Shown here in pieces: positions 1-8,018 of a DNA stretch of 64,000 nucleotides. Source of the stretch: DASYAE01 sp036501535 (GTDB taxonomy: Bacteria; Actinomycetota; Actinomycetes; Streptomycetales; Catenulisporaceae). Position 1 is the stretch's first letter. Each line of letters opens with the position of its first letter. Made by a program: the position numbers and the translations under genes. Location: contig DASYAE010000111.1 of the NCBI GenBank assembly GCA_036501535.1, positions 1 through 64,000 on the forward strand, written 5' to 3'. The notes below the pieces were generated by a model that saw nothing but the letters and a program-made list of their open reading frames with translations, was not told the DNA's origin and ran no database searches.

Positions 1-564
1 GGTGCGCTCCGGAGTCGGTGCGGCATGGCGCGGCTGCTCGGTGGCGTAGCCGCGCGCGGCCGGGTCCTCTTCCTCGACCACCGTCGGGACCTCGACCAGG
101 GGCCGGGATCCGAACAGGCCGCCGAGCAGCAGCACGATCCCGCCGGCCAGCGGCAGCCATGCACCGGGCTGGACGTCGTTCCACGCGGTGGAGAAGTTGT
201 GCCCCGCGGCGCGGTAGACCTCGATGGCGAACAGGATGAACAGGACGACGCCGAGGGCGCCGGCCAGACGGGTGATCCAGCCGGTGCGGTCGGCCAGGCC
301 CACCAGGGCCAGGACGCCGATCAGCACGGAGATGCCGCCCGCGGTGCGCACGATGTCGGTCTGCACGGCGAAGTTGGTCTGGAACAGGGCGCGGTTGGTC
401 AGGTTGTCCCCGGTGACGCCGTGCGTCCACTGGGTGAACGCGCCGACGATCAGAGCGGCCGCGCCGATCAACGTGGCGATCAGGCGTCCGATCTGCCCGC
501 CCGTGTGACCCGAGTCCACTTCCACGACACGCGCGACGTTCGCGCGATGCGCAGTGTGTGTCAT
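1..564 (-). CDS. Membrane protein of unknown function (3' end outside window)
   Basis: The frame opens with ATG at 564 behind a GGAGG ribosome binding site (573-577) and runs off the left edge, so only the first 188 codons are seen. The protein begins MTHTAHRANVARVVEVDSG and has about four hydrophobic segments: one near residues 28-45, then three between about 75 and 150. A hydrophilic acidic tail follows (VEEEDPAARGYATEQ). The spacing of short helices resembles small four-helix actinobacterial membrane proteins of the DUF4383 kind, but I cannot assign a function. It is in the same orientation as the mechanosensitive channel gene behind it and is separated from it by about 120 bases. Confidence 0.75.
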   Translation of the reverse strand, partial: MTHTAHRANVARVVEVDSGHTGGQIGRLIATLIGAAALIVGAFTQWTHGVTGDNLTNRALFQTNFAVQTDIVRTAGGISVLIGVLALVGLADRTGWITRLAGALGVVLFILFAIEVYRAAGHNFSTAWNDVQPGAWLPLAGGIVLLLGGLFGSRPLVEVPTVVEEEDPAARGYATEQPRHAAPTPERT

Positions 565-682
565 GTCCTCTACCTCCAAGGTTCAGGACGAGTCCGGTCG
601 CGAGTGCCCCCTTCGAGGCACGGCAAACGGGTGATTGCGGCCTGCGCCAAACCGATCGGCGTGCACAGGGCTCACTCGGCGG

Positions 683-1450
683 TCACTGCGTCGACCACGG
701 CGAGGCCGGCCCGACCGCGGAGGCCAGCACGGCGCTGTTGGGCAGCAGCACCGGGCCGGCCTCGGTCAGCACGGTCACGTAAGTCAGGGTCATGCCGGCG
801 ATGGTGCCGATGACGGGGCCGCCGAGCGCGCCGGAGCGGATGGTCAGCTCGTCGCCGAGGGTGAAGGGGCGGGTGAACAGCAGCATGATCCCGGCGAAGA
901 CGTTGGCCAGCACCTGCTGGGCCGCGATGCCGAGGAGCACGCCGGTCAGCACGCCGCCGAGCAGCAGGTGCTCGACCGGGACGTGCAGCAGGCTCAGCGC
1001 GCCGAGGATGACGAGGATGTAGCCGGCCAGCAGGCACAGCAGCCGCAGCGTGCTGGCCCGCGCGTCGCCGAGCCGGCGGGCCGGCAGCAGCCCGATCACG
1101 TCGTTGGTCGCGCCGCGCACCGCGATCACGGCGGCGGCCAGGAACACCACCGCGCCGCCGATGGCCAGCATCTCGTGCAGCTGCTGGAACTTGCCGGTGC
1201 CGAGCAGGCCGCCGTAGTGGTAGGAGACCGCGAGGGCGGCGATGGCGACGATGGTGGTGATGAACGCGCGGCGCATGACGAAGCGCAGCACGCCGCGCCG
1301 GGCTCGGATGGCCAGCAGGGCCAGGTCGACGGGCTCAGGGTCGGGGACGGAGTCGGACGCGGATTCCGCGCGGCGCGCCGCGGTGACAGCGACGTGCTCG
1401 GGGATGATGATCTGCGGGCGTTCGGCGCCGGGGCCGGTGTTCTGGTTCAT
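683..1450 (-). CDS. Small-conductance mechanosensitive channel (MscS family)
   Basis: About 255 residues. Two or three hydrophobic helices in the first 150 residues are followed by the MscS pore-helix and beta-domain signature: a Gly/Ala-rich helix (GVLLGIAAQQVLANVFAGI), then RPFTLGDEL, then a beta-rich stretch ending in LLPNSAVLA. MscS channels open under membrane tension and release solutes on osmotic downshock. The C-terminal alpha/beta domain of full MscS is largely missing, so this is a short variant. I chose the internal ATG at 1450 because a weak GAAGAG lies just upstream; an in-frame ATG at 1489 would add 13 residues. It is divergent from the methyltransferase at 1667. Confidence 0.85.
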   Translation of the reverse strand: MNQNTGPGAERPQIIIPEHVAVTAARRAESASDSVPDPEPVDLALLAIRARRGVLRFVMRRAFITTIVAIAALAVSYHYGGLLGTGKFQQLHEMLAIGGAVVFLAAAVIAVRGATNDVIGLLPARRLGDARASTLRLLCLLAGYILVILGALSLLHVPVEHLLLGGVLTGVLLGIAAQQVLANVFAGIMLLFTRPFTLGDELTIRSGALGGPVIGTIAGMTLTYVTVLTEAGPVLLPNSAVLASAVGPASPWSTQ

Positions 1451-1666
1451 GGCTCTTCGCGCCGGGGTCGGAGACAGGGCCGTGGGCATGGAGCAGTGGC
1501 GGCGCGGCTCGGGTCAGATAACCGGGCGCGAAGTACATAAACGCAGCGACCGTAAATGCAGCGCAGGCGCGGCGCGACGCTGCCAGACCCGATCCGGGTC
1601 CCGCGCGGTTTGCCGAGCCGGCAACAAAGCTGGCCGGCCGCGGCGGTCCGGCCGCACAGTAGGCGC

Positions 1667-2431
1667 ATGGAGCACACAGAGACCGATATCGGCACGGGCA
1701 CTGCGGGCGCTGCGGACACCGGGTCCGCGTCCACCGAGAGTCCCCTGTCCCGGCACGGCCACCACGACGGCCACGGCTCGCGCGCCGATCACGACGTGGA
1801 CCCGGCGCAGTTCTTTACCCGGGAGTACTGGGACGAGCGCTACGCCGACAAGCAGATCTGGTCCGGCAATCCGAACGCGCTGCTGGTTCGCTACGCCGCC
1901 GATCTCGCGCCGGGCACCGCGCTGGACGTGGGCTGCGGTGAGGGCGCCGACGCGTTGTGGCTGGCCTCGCGCGGGTGGTCGGTCGTCGGGGCGGACGTCT
2001 CGACGGTCGCGCTCCAGCGCGCTGCGCAGGCGGCCGAACGCTCCGATGCGGGCGCCGCCGAGCGGATCACATGGCAGCAGGCTGACGTGGTCGGCGCGGA
2101 CTGGGCGCCGCCGCAGCGCTTCGACCTGGTCTCCGCACAGTTCGTGCACCTGCCGACGCAGATGCGCGAGTCGCTGCACCGGCGGCTGGCCGCCGCGGTC
2201 CGGCCCGGCGGCACACTGCTCGTGGTCGGGCACCACCCCTCGGACCTGGAGACCAGCGTGCGGCGGCCGCAGCTGCCCGGCATGTTCGCCACCGGCGAGG
2301 AGATGGCCGCCGTGCTGGACCCGGAGCATTGGGACGTCGAGACCGCGGTCGCGCAGCGCGAGGCCGCCGACGCCGACGGCGCCGTGGTGACGATCCACGA
2401 CGCCGTGGTGCGCGCCGTCCGGCGCCGGTAG
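1667..2431 (+). CDS. Class I SAM-dependent methyltransferase
   Basis: 254 residues from ATG 1667, which has AGG just upstream; the same frame is open further upstream but without a good ribosome binding site. The N-terminus is His/Asp-rich. The fold is recognisable from FFTREYWDERYADK, motif I (ALDVGCGEGADALWLA, SAM binding), an acidic residue after the second strand (VVGADVS), and RPGGTLLVVGHH near the end. The arrangement resembles TehB/thiopurine-type small-molecule methyltransferases. The substrate is unknown. The gene converges on the I36 inhibitor gene with only 15 bases between the stops. Confidence 0.85.
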   Translation: MEHTETDIGTGTAGAADTGSASTESPLSRHGHHDGHGSRADHDVDPAQFFTREYWDERYADKQIWSGNPNALLVRYAADLAPGTALDVGCGEGADALWLASRGWSVVGADVSTVALQRAAQAAERSDAGAAERITWQQADVVGADWAPPQRFDLVSAQFVHLPTQMRESLHRRLAAAVRPGGTLLVVGHHPSDLETSVRRPQLPGMFATGEEMAAVLDPEHWDVETAVAQREAADADGAVVTIHDAVVRAVRRR

Positions 2432-2450
2432 CCGAAGGTCGGTCGGCTAC
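2428..2450. terminator. Short inverted repeat between convergent genes
   Basis: GTAGCCGA (2428-2435) and TCGGCTAC (2443-2450) form an 8-bp stem that includes both stop codons of the convergent genes. There is no U-tract. It may serve as a weak bidirectional terminator. Confidence 0.35.
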
Positions 2451-2800
2451 GAGGAGGCGACTTGGAAGGCGCTGACCCAGGCGCCGAGCTCGTTGTAGCC
2501 GGTGCGGTCGACGGTGATCGAGCCCCCGGTGCAGTCGGCGTTGTCCCAGAGCTCGACCTTGGCGTCGCTCTCGGTGCGGGCGGACTGCATGCGGTCGTTC
2601 CAGCCGTCGCCGACGTAGTGGCACTCCCCGGGCTTCCCGCAGAACCATTGGTCGGGGCCCGAGAAGCCCTGATCGGCGAAGGCGTGGACGCAGCTGTTGT
2701 TGGCGGCTGCGAAGGACTGGGCGGATGACGGGGGAATGCTGAAGACCGTGCCGGCCGCCAGCACTGCGGCCGTGACCAGGATTTTCCGTGTCGCAGACAA
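2447..2800 (-). CDS. Secreted peptidase inhibitor I36-like protein
   Basis: About 117 residues from a TTG start at 2800, chosen because AAGGAA sits 5 bases upstream and the reading from there gives a clean signal peptide (positively charged start, hydrophobic VTAAVLAAGTVFSI, then Ala-rich cleavage region). The mature part has four cysteines (NNSCVHAF, WFCGK, GECHYVG, DNADCTGG) and the aromatic/Gly pattern of the actinobacterial peptidase inhibitor I36 (SMI) family, small beta-sandwich inhibitors of metalloproteases. The inhibitor activity is a family inference. Upstream bases 2855-2900 are unusually A/T-rich for this genome and probably hold the promoter. Confidence 0.7.
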   Translation of the reverse strand: MSATRKILVTAAVLAAGTVFSIPPSSAQSFAAANNSCVHAFADQGFSGPDQWFCGKPGECHYVGDGWNDRMQSARTESDAKVELWDNADCTGGSITVDRTGYNELGAWVSAFQVASS

Positions 2801-3058
2801 GACGTTTCCTTCAATTGCGGGATGGGAGCGAGGGCGAAGCAGGAGCCGCATCGCCTACATGAAGTGTATGTAAAGCCACTTAGAGTGACACAAATCGGTG
2901 TGCTCCGAAGGGCGGAATCTGCGCCACCGGGAGGTCGTCGTGGCGGATCCCGGAGATCACAGCCCGGCAGATCGCGCCGCGGCAAAGGCCGACGACGGGG
3001 TTCGCACCGTGATCTGCATGGTGGCGGAGCGGCCTGCGGGGCGGGTAGAAAGGCGGGC

Positions 3059-3442
3059 GTGGCTCATCGCAGCAGACTCTCGACGATCCTGATTGACGCA
3101 CCGAGCGGTGAGGCCCCTGCCGTTGCCGCATTCTGGTCCCGGGCGCTCGGCGTGCCGGCGCGCACGGTCCCCGACGAGGAGCAGTTCACCTCTCTGCACG
3201 GGGCGCTGCCCGGGCTGGTCCTGGCGGTGCAGGCGGTGGACGACCAGGCCCGGTATCACCTGGACATCGAGACTGACGACGTCGAGGTGGAAACGATGCG
3301 ACTGATCGCCCTCGGTGCTGTCGAGGTCGGCCGCTGGCTGGACTGCCGGACCTTGCGGGCTCCGGGCGGCCACCTCGTGTGCGTCATTCCGCGCCACAGT
3401 GATCCAGAGACCTTCGAGCGTCTGTCGCAGGTCTGGGAATAG
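3059..3442 (+). CDS. VOC (glyoxalase-like) superfamily protein
   Basis: 127 residues from GTG 3059 (AAAGG upstream). One vicinal-oxygen-chelate half-module is visible: an initial strand (LSTILIDAP), the FWSRALG helix found in many glyoxalase-like domains, a middle HLDIETDDVEVE strand-helix, and the final PGGHLVCVIP strand. VOC proteins act as dimers in dioxygenases, isomerases or resistance proteins. The metal ligands cannot be assigned with certainty here and the substrate is unknown. It converges on the GH65 gene. Confidence 0.75.
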   Translation: MAHRSRLSTILIDAPSGEAPAVAAFWSRALGVPARTVPDEEQFTSLHGALPGLVLAVQAVDDQARYHLDIETDDVEVETMRLIALGAVEVGRWLDCRTLRAPGGHLVCVIPRHSDPETFERLSQVWE

Positions 3443-3567
3443 ACTGAAGGCGCAGGTTGTGGGCTTGGCGTGGCCAGGTGTCGTCGTGCTCGTACTTGTC
3501 GCGGACAGCTGTTGATCGTCGGTCGGCGGGCGCGTTCGAGGTGGGTGAGCCGATCGCCACCGGCCGC

Positions 3568-5976
3568 TCAGTGTTCGTCCGATGCCGGCTCGTCCCCGCT
3601 CGGTCCGTCCGGCTCCGGCTCGGCCGGCCTCGTGAGGCAGTGCGCCGGGGCGCGGCCGGGCGGCTGGGCCGGTGCCTCGCGCGGCTCGCGCGGCGGGATC
3701 GGGAGGTCGAGCGGGCGGTCCGGGTGCAGGGTGACGGCCTGGCCGTGGTGCCGGAACTCCAGCGGGTCCGGCCCGTCGAGCGTGTAGGTCGCCTCGTCCC
3801 GGCGCACGTCGACGCGCAGCACGTGCCCGTTGAGCACCACCTTGAACGACAGCCGCTCCCAGCTCTCCGGCAGCCGCGGCGCGAAGCGCATGCCGTCGAC
3901 TCCGCGGCGCATCCCGCCGAAGCCGGCCACCAGCGTGATCCAGCTGCCGGCCAGCGAGGCGAGGTGCAGTCCGTCGGCGGTGTTGTTCTCCAGGTCGTCG
4001 AGGTCCATCAGGGCGGCCTCGGCGAGGTAGTCGTAGGCCAGCTCGAGGCAGCCGACCTCGGCGGCGACCACGGCCTGGCTGCACGCGGACAGCGACGAGT
4101 CGCGCACCGTGATGCGCTCGTAGTAGTCGAAGTTCCGCGCCTTCTCCTCGTCGGAGAATGCGTCCCCGCAGGTGTAGAGCGCCAGGACCAGGTCGGCCTG
4201 CTTGACCACCTGCCTGCGGTAGAGCTGGAAGTACGAGTGGCGCAGCAACAGCGGATAGTCCTGCTGCGTCATGCCCGCGAAGTCCCACTCGGCGTGGTCG
4301 GTGAAGCCGTCCGCCTGCGGGTGCACGCCGCGCTTGGCGTCGTAGGGCACGTACATGCTGTCCGCCGCGGCGCGCCAGTGCCCGACCTCTTCCGGCCGGA
4401 TGCCCAGGCGCTCGGCGACCTCCGGGTACTGTTCCACCGACGCGGCGGCCGCGCGCAGGTTCTGGCGCGCCATCAGGTTCGTGTAGACGTTGTTGTCGGC
4501 CAGGGCGCTGTATTCGTCCGGACCGGTGACGCCCTCGATGCGGAACTCGCCGATGTCGTCCATGTGGCCCACCGACCACCACAGCCGGGCGGTCTCCACC
4601 AGCAGTTCGACGCCGTACTCCTGCTCGAACTGCTCGTCCCCGGCGGTCACGTGGTAGCGCACCACGGCGTCGGCGATGTCCGCGTTGACGTGGAACGCAG
4701 CGGTGCCGGCCGGCCAGTAGGCCGAGCACTCGTGCCCTGCGATGGTGCGCCATGGGAAGGCCGCGCCCTCCAGGCCGAGCTGGCCGGCCCGCTCCCTGGC
4801 GGCGGCCAGCGTGCTGTGCCGCCAGCGCAGCGCGTTGGCGACCGAGTCCGGGTCCGTGTACGTCAGCACGCTGAGCACGAACATCTCGGTGTCCCAGAAG
4901 GCGTGACCGTCGTAGCCGTTGCCGGTCAGGCCCTTGGCCGGGATGGCGCGCTGCTCGGCCCGGGCCGCGGACTGGTAGATCTGGAACAGCGCGAAGCGGA
5001 CCGCCTGCTGGATCCGCGGGTCGTGGTCGATCTCGACGTCGGCGCGGGCCCAGTACTGGGCGAGGTCGTCGCGCTGGTCGGCGCACAGCCGGTCCCAGCC
5101 GTCCCGCCGGGCCGCGCTCAGCGCGCCCTCGACCTGGTCGCGCATCGCGGGCAGGCTGCGCTCGGAGGACCAGCCGTAGGCGACGAACTTGGTGACCCGC
5201 AGCACCTCGCCGGGCTGCAGCACGACGGCCATCCCGAAGCGGCCGAGGTCCGGCTCGCTCAGCGTGGCGGCCTGGAGGCCGTCGGGCGACTCGACGATGT
5301 GCTCCATCGCCGCGGCGACCCGCAGGCCGCTGTTGCGCACGGTGTGCACGAGCGTGACCCGGGTGTCGTGCTCCACGTGGAGGTCGCCGACCAGCGGGTT
5401 CTCCAGCGCTGCGGCGGCGCGCGGATCGCCGCCGTGGGCCGGCATCTCCTCGTTGGCGGTCAGCTCGGACTGCACCACGATCCGCGCCGGGCCGTCGACC
5501 GGCTCGACCTCGTACCGGACGGCGCAGACGGAGCGCTGGGTGAGCGAGACGATGCGGGTCGAGCGCACGCGCACGGTCCGGCCGGCGGGCGAGCGCCATT
5601 CGACGCTGCGGCGCAGCACGCCGTCGCGGAAGTCGAGTTCCCGTTCGTGCGAGAGGAGCTGGCCGTAGCGCACGTCGAAGGGCTCGTCGTCGACCAGCAG
5701 CCGGATGAGCCGGCCGTTGGTGACGTTGATGACGGTCTGGCCGGACTCCGGATAGCCATAGCCCGCCTCGGCGTAAGGCAGCGGCCGCAGCTCGTACACA
5801 CCGTTGAGATAGGTGCCGGGCAGATGGTGCGGCTCGCCCTCGTCGAGCGTGCCGCGCCAGCCGATGTGCCCGTTGGACAGCGCGAACAGGGATTCGGTGT
5901 GCGGCATGAGGTCCAGGTCGAGCCGGCACTCGCGCAGCCGCCAGGGGTCGACCTCGAAGGCGGAGTGGTCGATCAT
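3568..5976 (-). CDS. Glycoside hydrolase family 65 (disaccharide phosphorylase-like)
   Basis: 802 residues. The N-terminal beta-sandwich (about 1-270) is followed by the (alpha/alpha)6 catalytic barrel. The GH65 hallmark HAFWDTEMF is at about 359-366, with Glu364 as the expected catalytic acid, and a small C-terminal beta domain follows. GH65 enzymes phosphorolyse alpha-glucosides such as maltose, trehalose or kojibiose to beta-glucose 1-phosphate, or hydrolyse trehalose. No signal peptide is present, so it is cytoplasmic. Its ATG overlaps the stop of the HAD gene (ATGA), giving translational coupling to a beta-phosphoglucomutase-like enzyme that would convert the product to glucose 6-phosphate. 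The same pair occurs in mycobacteria (Rv3400-Rv3401). The exact disaccharide cannot be told from sequence alone. Confidence 0.92.
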   Translation of the reverse strand: MIDHSAFEVDPWRLRECRLDLDLMPHTESLFALSNGHIGWRGTLDEGEPHHLPGTYLNGVYELRPLPYAEAGYGYPESGQTVINVTNGRLIRLLVDDEPFDVRYGQLLSHERELDFRDGVLRRSVEWRSPAGRTVRVRSTRIVSLTQRSVCAVRYEVEPVDGPARIVVQSELTANEEMPAHGGDPRAAAALENPLVGDLHVEHDTRVTLVHTVRNSGLRVAAAMEHIVESPDGLQAATLSEPDLGRFGMAVVLQPGEVLRVTKFVAYGWSSERSLPAMRDQVEGALSAARRDGWDRLCADQRDDLAQYWARADVEIDHDPRIQQAVRFALFQIYQSAARAEQRAIPAKGLTGNGYDGHAFWDTEMFVLSVLTYTDPDSVANALRWRHSTLAAARERAGQLGLEGAAFPWRTIAGHECSAYWPAGTAAFHVNADIADAVVRYHVTAGDEQFEQEYGVELLVETARLWWSVGHMDDIGEFRIEGVTGPDEYSALADNNVYTNLMARQNLRAAAASVEQYPEVAERLGIRPEEVGHWRAAADSMYVPYDAKRGVHPQADGFTDHAEWDFAGMTQQDYPLLLRHSYFQLYRRQVVKQADLVLALYTCGDAFSDEEKARNFDYYERITVRDSSLSACSQAVVAAEVGCLELAYDYLAEAALMDLDDLENNTADGLHLASLAGSWITLVAGFGGMRRGVDGMRFAPRLPESWERLSFKVVLNGHVLRVDVRRDEATYTLDGPDPLEFRHHGQAVTLHPDRPLDLPIPPREPREAPAQPPGRAPAHCLTRPAEPEPDGPSGDEPASDEH

Positions 5977-6788
5977 CCTCGGGCCGCCATCAGCTCGGAG
6001 AGGTCCTGCACGACGATGTCGGCGCCGTGCTTGGCGAGCTGTGCGGCCTGGCCGTCGCCGAGCCGGTCGACGCCGATCACCCGGCCGAAGCCGCCGGCCC
6101 GCCCGGCTTCGACGCCGGCCAGCGCGTCCTCGTAGACGGCCGCCTGACCCGGCTTCAGCTGCAGCGCCTCGGCGGCGGCGCGATAGCTGTCCGGTGCGGG
6201 CTTGCCGCGCAGGTGCCGGTTCTCCACGTCGTTGCCGTCGATGGTGGTGTCGAACAGGTCGGTGATGCCGGCAGCGCTCAGGATGGCCTGGCAGTTGGCG
6301 CTGGAGGTCACCACGGCGCAGCGCAGCCCCTCGGCGCGGGCGGCGCGCACGTAGTCGATGGACCCCTCGTAGACCTTCAGGCCGCCGGCCTCGAGCAGAC
6401 TGTGGAACTCCCGGTTCTTCGTCGCGCCGAGGCCGCGGACGGTCGGGGTGCCGGGCGGGTCGCCCGGGTCGCCGTCGGGCAGGTCGATGCCGCGGGAGGC
6501 CAGGAACGAGCGGGTGCCGTCGTCGCGGGGCTTGCCGTCGACGTAGATCTCGTAGTCGCGCGCGATGTCGAAGGGCTGGAAGGCGCGGCCGTCGGCGTTG
6601 GCGCGCAGGAAGTCGTCGAACATCGCCTTCCAGGCGCGGGCGTGGACCTCGGCCGTCCGGGTGAGCACGCCGTCGAGGTCGAACAGGCAGGCGCGGATCG
6701 CGTCGGTCAGTCCGAGGGCGCGCGCCCCGCGGGGCGAGCCCGCTGAGCCGCTGTCAGGTCGCCGCGGGGCGTTCTCGGCGCTGTTCAC
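5973..6788 (-). CDS. Beta-phosphoglucomutase-like HAD hydrolase
   Basis: 271 residues from GTG 6788 (GAAGGAG upstream). HAD motif I is FDLDGVLT at 36-43 (Asp37 nucleophile, Asp39 acid/base). Motif II is VVTSSAN, the conserved lysine is in RGKPAPDSY, and the acidic motif is YEDALAGVEAG. A helical cap (HARAWKAMFDDFL) and the DLDGVLT variant fit the beta-phosphoglucomutase subfamily, which interconverts beta-glucose 1-phosphate and glucose 6-phosphate. Coupling with the GH65 gene supports this role. The first 30 residues are poorly conserved in appearance and the true start may be further in. Confidence 0.88.
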   Translation of the reverse strand: MNSAENAPRRPDSGSAGSPRGARALGLTDAIRACLFDLDGVLTRTAEVHARAWKAMFDDFLRANADGRAFQPFDIARDYEIYVDGKPRDDGTRSFLASRGIDLPDGDPGDPPGTPTVRGLGATKNREFHSLLEAGGLKVYEGSIDYVRAARAEGLRCAVVTSSANCQAILSAAGITDLFDTTIDGNDVENRHLRGKPAPDSYRAAAEALQLKPGQAAVYEDALAGVEAGRAGGFGRVIGVDRLGDGQAAQLAKHGADIVVQDLSELMAARG

Positions 6789-6818
6789 CGTGCTGGCTCC
6801 TTCGTGGGGTGGGTCGGA

Positions 6819-7538
6819 TCAGGAGTCGCGCCGGCCGAGGCCGACCGGCGGGAGGTCCCGCACGTCGTCCTTGGTCAGGCTGAGCCGGATGCCGTCGGCG
6901 ACCGCGGTCACGGCACCGATGGGGATTGCCACTTCTTTCTTGCCCCAGAGATGGCCCTCGTCAAGCAGCACGTGCGTCACGTGGCGGGAATCGGGGTCCA
7001 CCACGAGCCCGCGGACCCGGCCGATGTCGCCGTCGAGGGCGTGCACCCGCTCGCCGCGGCGCACCTGGACCGTGCCGGCCGGGACGCGCTCGCGGGTGAC
7101 CGCCCAGGGGTCGCCGACGCCGCGCGCGTCGGGGAACATGCCCGGCAGCATCATGCCGCCGCCCGCGCCGCCGGTCACCGTCGCATGGGGCATCCAGCCC
7201 CCGTCGTTCCCGGGGGGCGCGGTGGCGGGGCCGAGGTCGATGAATTCGGTCTCGACGGCCTGCTCGAGCGTGGAGAAGTGCGCCTTGTCGCAGCGCAGCT
7301 CGATACCGGGCGCGTCGCAGTCGACGAGACCGGCGGGAACCAGGCGAGCCGCCTCGTCCTTGTCCTCCGGCTGGACCACGAGGTGGGCCAGCGAGCGGGC
7401 CACCGGATCGATGATGACCCGGCTGAGCCTGCCGCACGCGCCGTCGCGGCAGCCGACCTCGGCGCCGATGGCATAGGAGATGCTGGGGCCGTCCGCGGGG
7501 GTCGGGGCGGCCGGGTCCGGGGTCGTCTGCGCGTTCAT
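6819..7538 (-). CDS. PRC-barrel domain protein
   Basis: 239 residues from ATG 7538 (AAGGTGACC upstream). Two beta-barrel-like segments are seen. One near the N-terminus (GAEVGCRDGACGRLSRVIIDPVARSLAHLVVQP) has the PRC pattern of a Gly-x-Leu turn and a 'D..s..v.hlvv' strand. The other near the C-terminus (RVHALDGDIGRVRGLVVDPDSRHVTHVLLDEGH, then KKEVAIPIGAV) repeats it. PRC-barrel proteins often sense stress or bind partners. The middle is Gly/Met-rich and probably flexible. It lies 30 bases upstream of the HAD gene in the same direction and may be co-transcribed. A strong hairpin (7667-7711) separates it from the lanthipeptide genes. Confidence 0.75.
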   Translation of the reverse strand: MNAQTTPDPAAPTPADGPSISYAIGAEVGCRDGACGRLSRVIIDPVARSLAHLVVQPEDKDEAARLVPAGLVDCDAPGIELRCDKAHFSTLEQAVETEFIDLGPATAPPGNDGGWMPHATVTGGAGGGMMLPGMFPDARGVGDPWAVTRERVPAGTVQVRRGERVHALDGDIGRVRGLVVDPDSRHVTHVLLDEGHLWGKKEVAIPIGAVTAVADGIRLSLTKDDVRDLPPVGLGRRDS

Positions 7539-7666
7539 CGAGGTCACCTTTTCCGTCGCGCCGGGCGGCCGGGTCGCCCGGCGCGACGCTGCGCGCGGGA
7601 TCTGCGGGCCGCTCGGACGCGTCCGCGTACCCGGTCGGGGGGCGGGGAAACGGCGGGCGCGACGGA

Positions 7667-7711
7667 GCCGGGGCCGGCGCCCGGGAGGGATTCCCGGGCG
7701 CCGGCCCCGGC
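7667..7711 (-). terminator. Perfect 20-bp hairpin terminator after the lanthipeptide precursor gene
   Basis: Arms 7667-7686 and 7692-7711 are exact inverted complements, all G/C but for the final base of each arm, with a 5-base loop. It is about 100 bases past the lanA stop and before the PRC-barrel start, so it marks the end of the lanKC-lanA transcript. Confidence 0.8.
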
Positions 7712-7811
7712 GAGGGGGGCGGCGTGCTCGCGGCGGGGTTCTCCGTCGAGCGGACTGCCGTCTCATCCGCCGGTCGCGGGTCACCGCGGCCGGGGGGCTC
7801 TCAGAGCCGGA

Positions 7812-7931
7812 TTACAGGCAGAGCAGGACGCTCGCGGTGCTGTCGCACAGCGTCAGGCTGACGTCGCTGCCGCCCCCGCCGCCGTGGCCCTTGTCGGTGG
7901 TCTCGAGGGACTGAAGGTCGAGCAGAGCCAT
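7812..7931 (-). CDS. lanA: SapB-like class III lanthipeptide precursor
   Basis: 39 residues. ATG at 7931 is preceded by GGAGG (7936-7940). The leader starts MALLDLQSLET, matching the LxDLQ leader motif recognised by class III (RamC/LabKC-type) synthetases. After a Lys-Gly-His and a run of five glycines come two copies of the labionin/lanthionine motif Ser-x-x-Ser-x-x-x-Cys: SDVSLTLC and STASVLLC, with one Asp between them and a terminal Leu. The known morphogenetic peptide SapB (RamS) has two motifs with the same spacing and similarly leucine-rich rings, so the mature product is expected to be a small amphiphilic, surfactant-like bicyclic peptide. The gene follows lanKC by 87 bases, the same order as ramC-ramS. 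The product could equally be a labionin peptide of the catenulipeptin/labyrinthopeptin kind; ring chemistry cannot be told from sequence. Confidence 0.93.
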   Translation of the reverse strand: MALLDLQSLETTDKGHGGGGGSDVSLTLCDSTASVLLCL

Positions 7932-8018
7932 GTTTCCTCCATGGTTCGTGGGCGCCGGGAGGGCGCCCGGTGGGTTGTGCTCAACCCCCCAGGGCGAGGG
8001 GTCGATCGTGGGCCGGGC

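Noticed and set aside
3457..6135. Long plus-strand open frame (892 codons)
   Set aside because: It lies opposite the GH65 gene; its product is low-complexity Arg/Val/Gly/His with no domain, as expected for the antisense of a G/C-biased gene.
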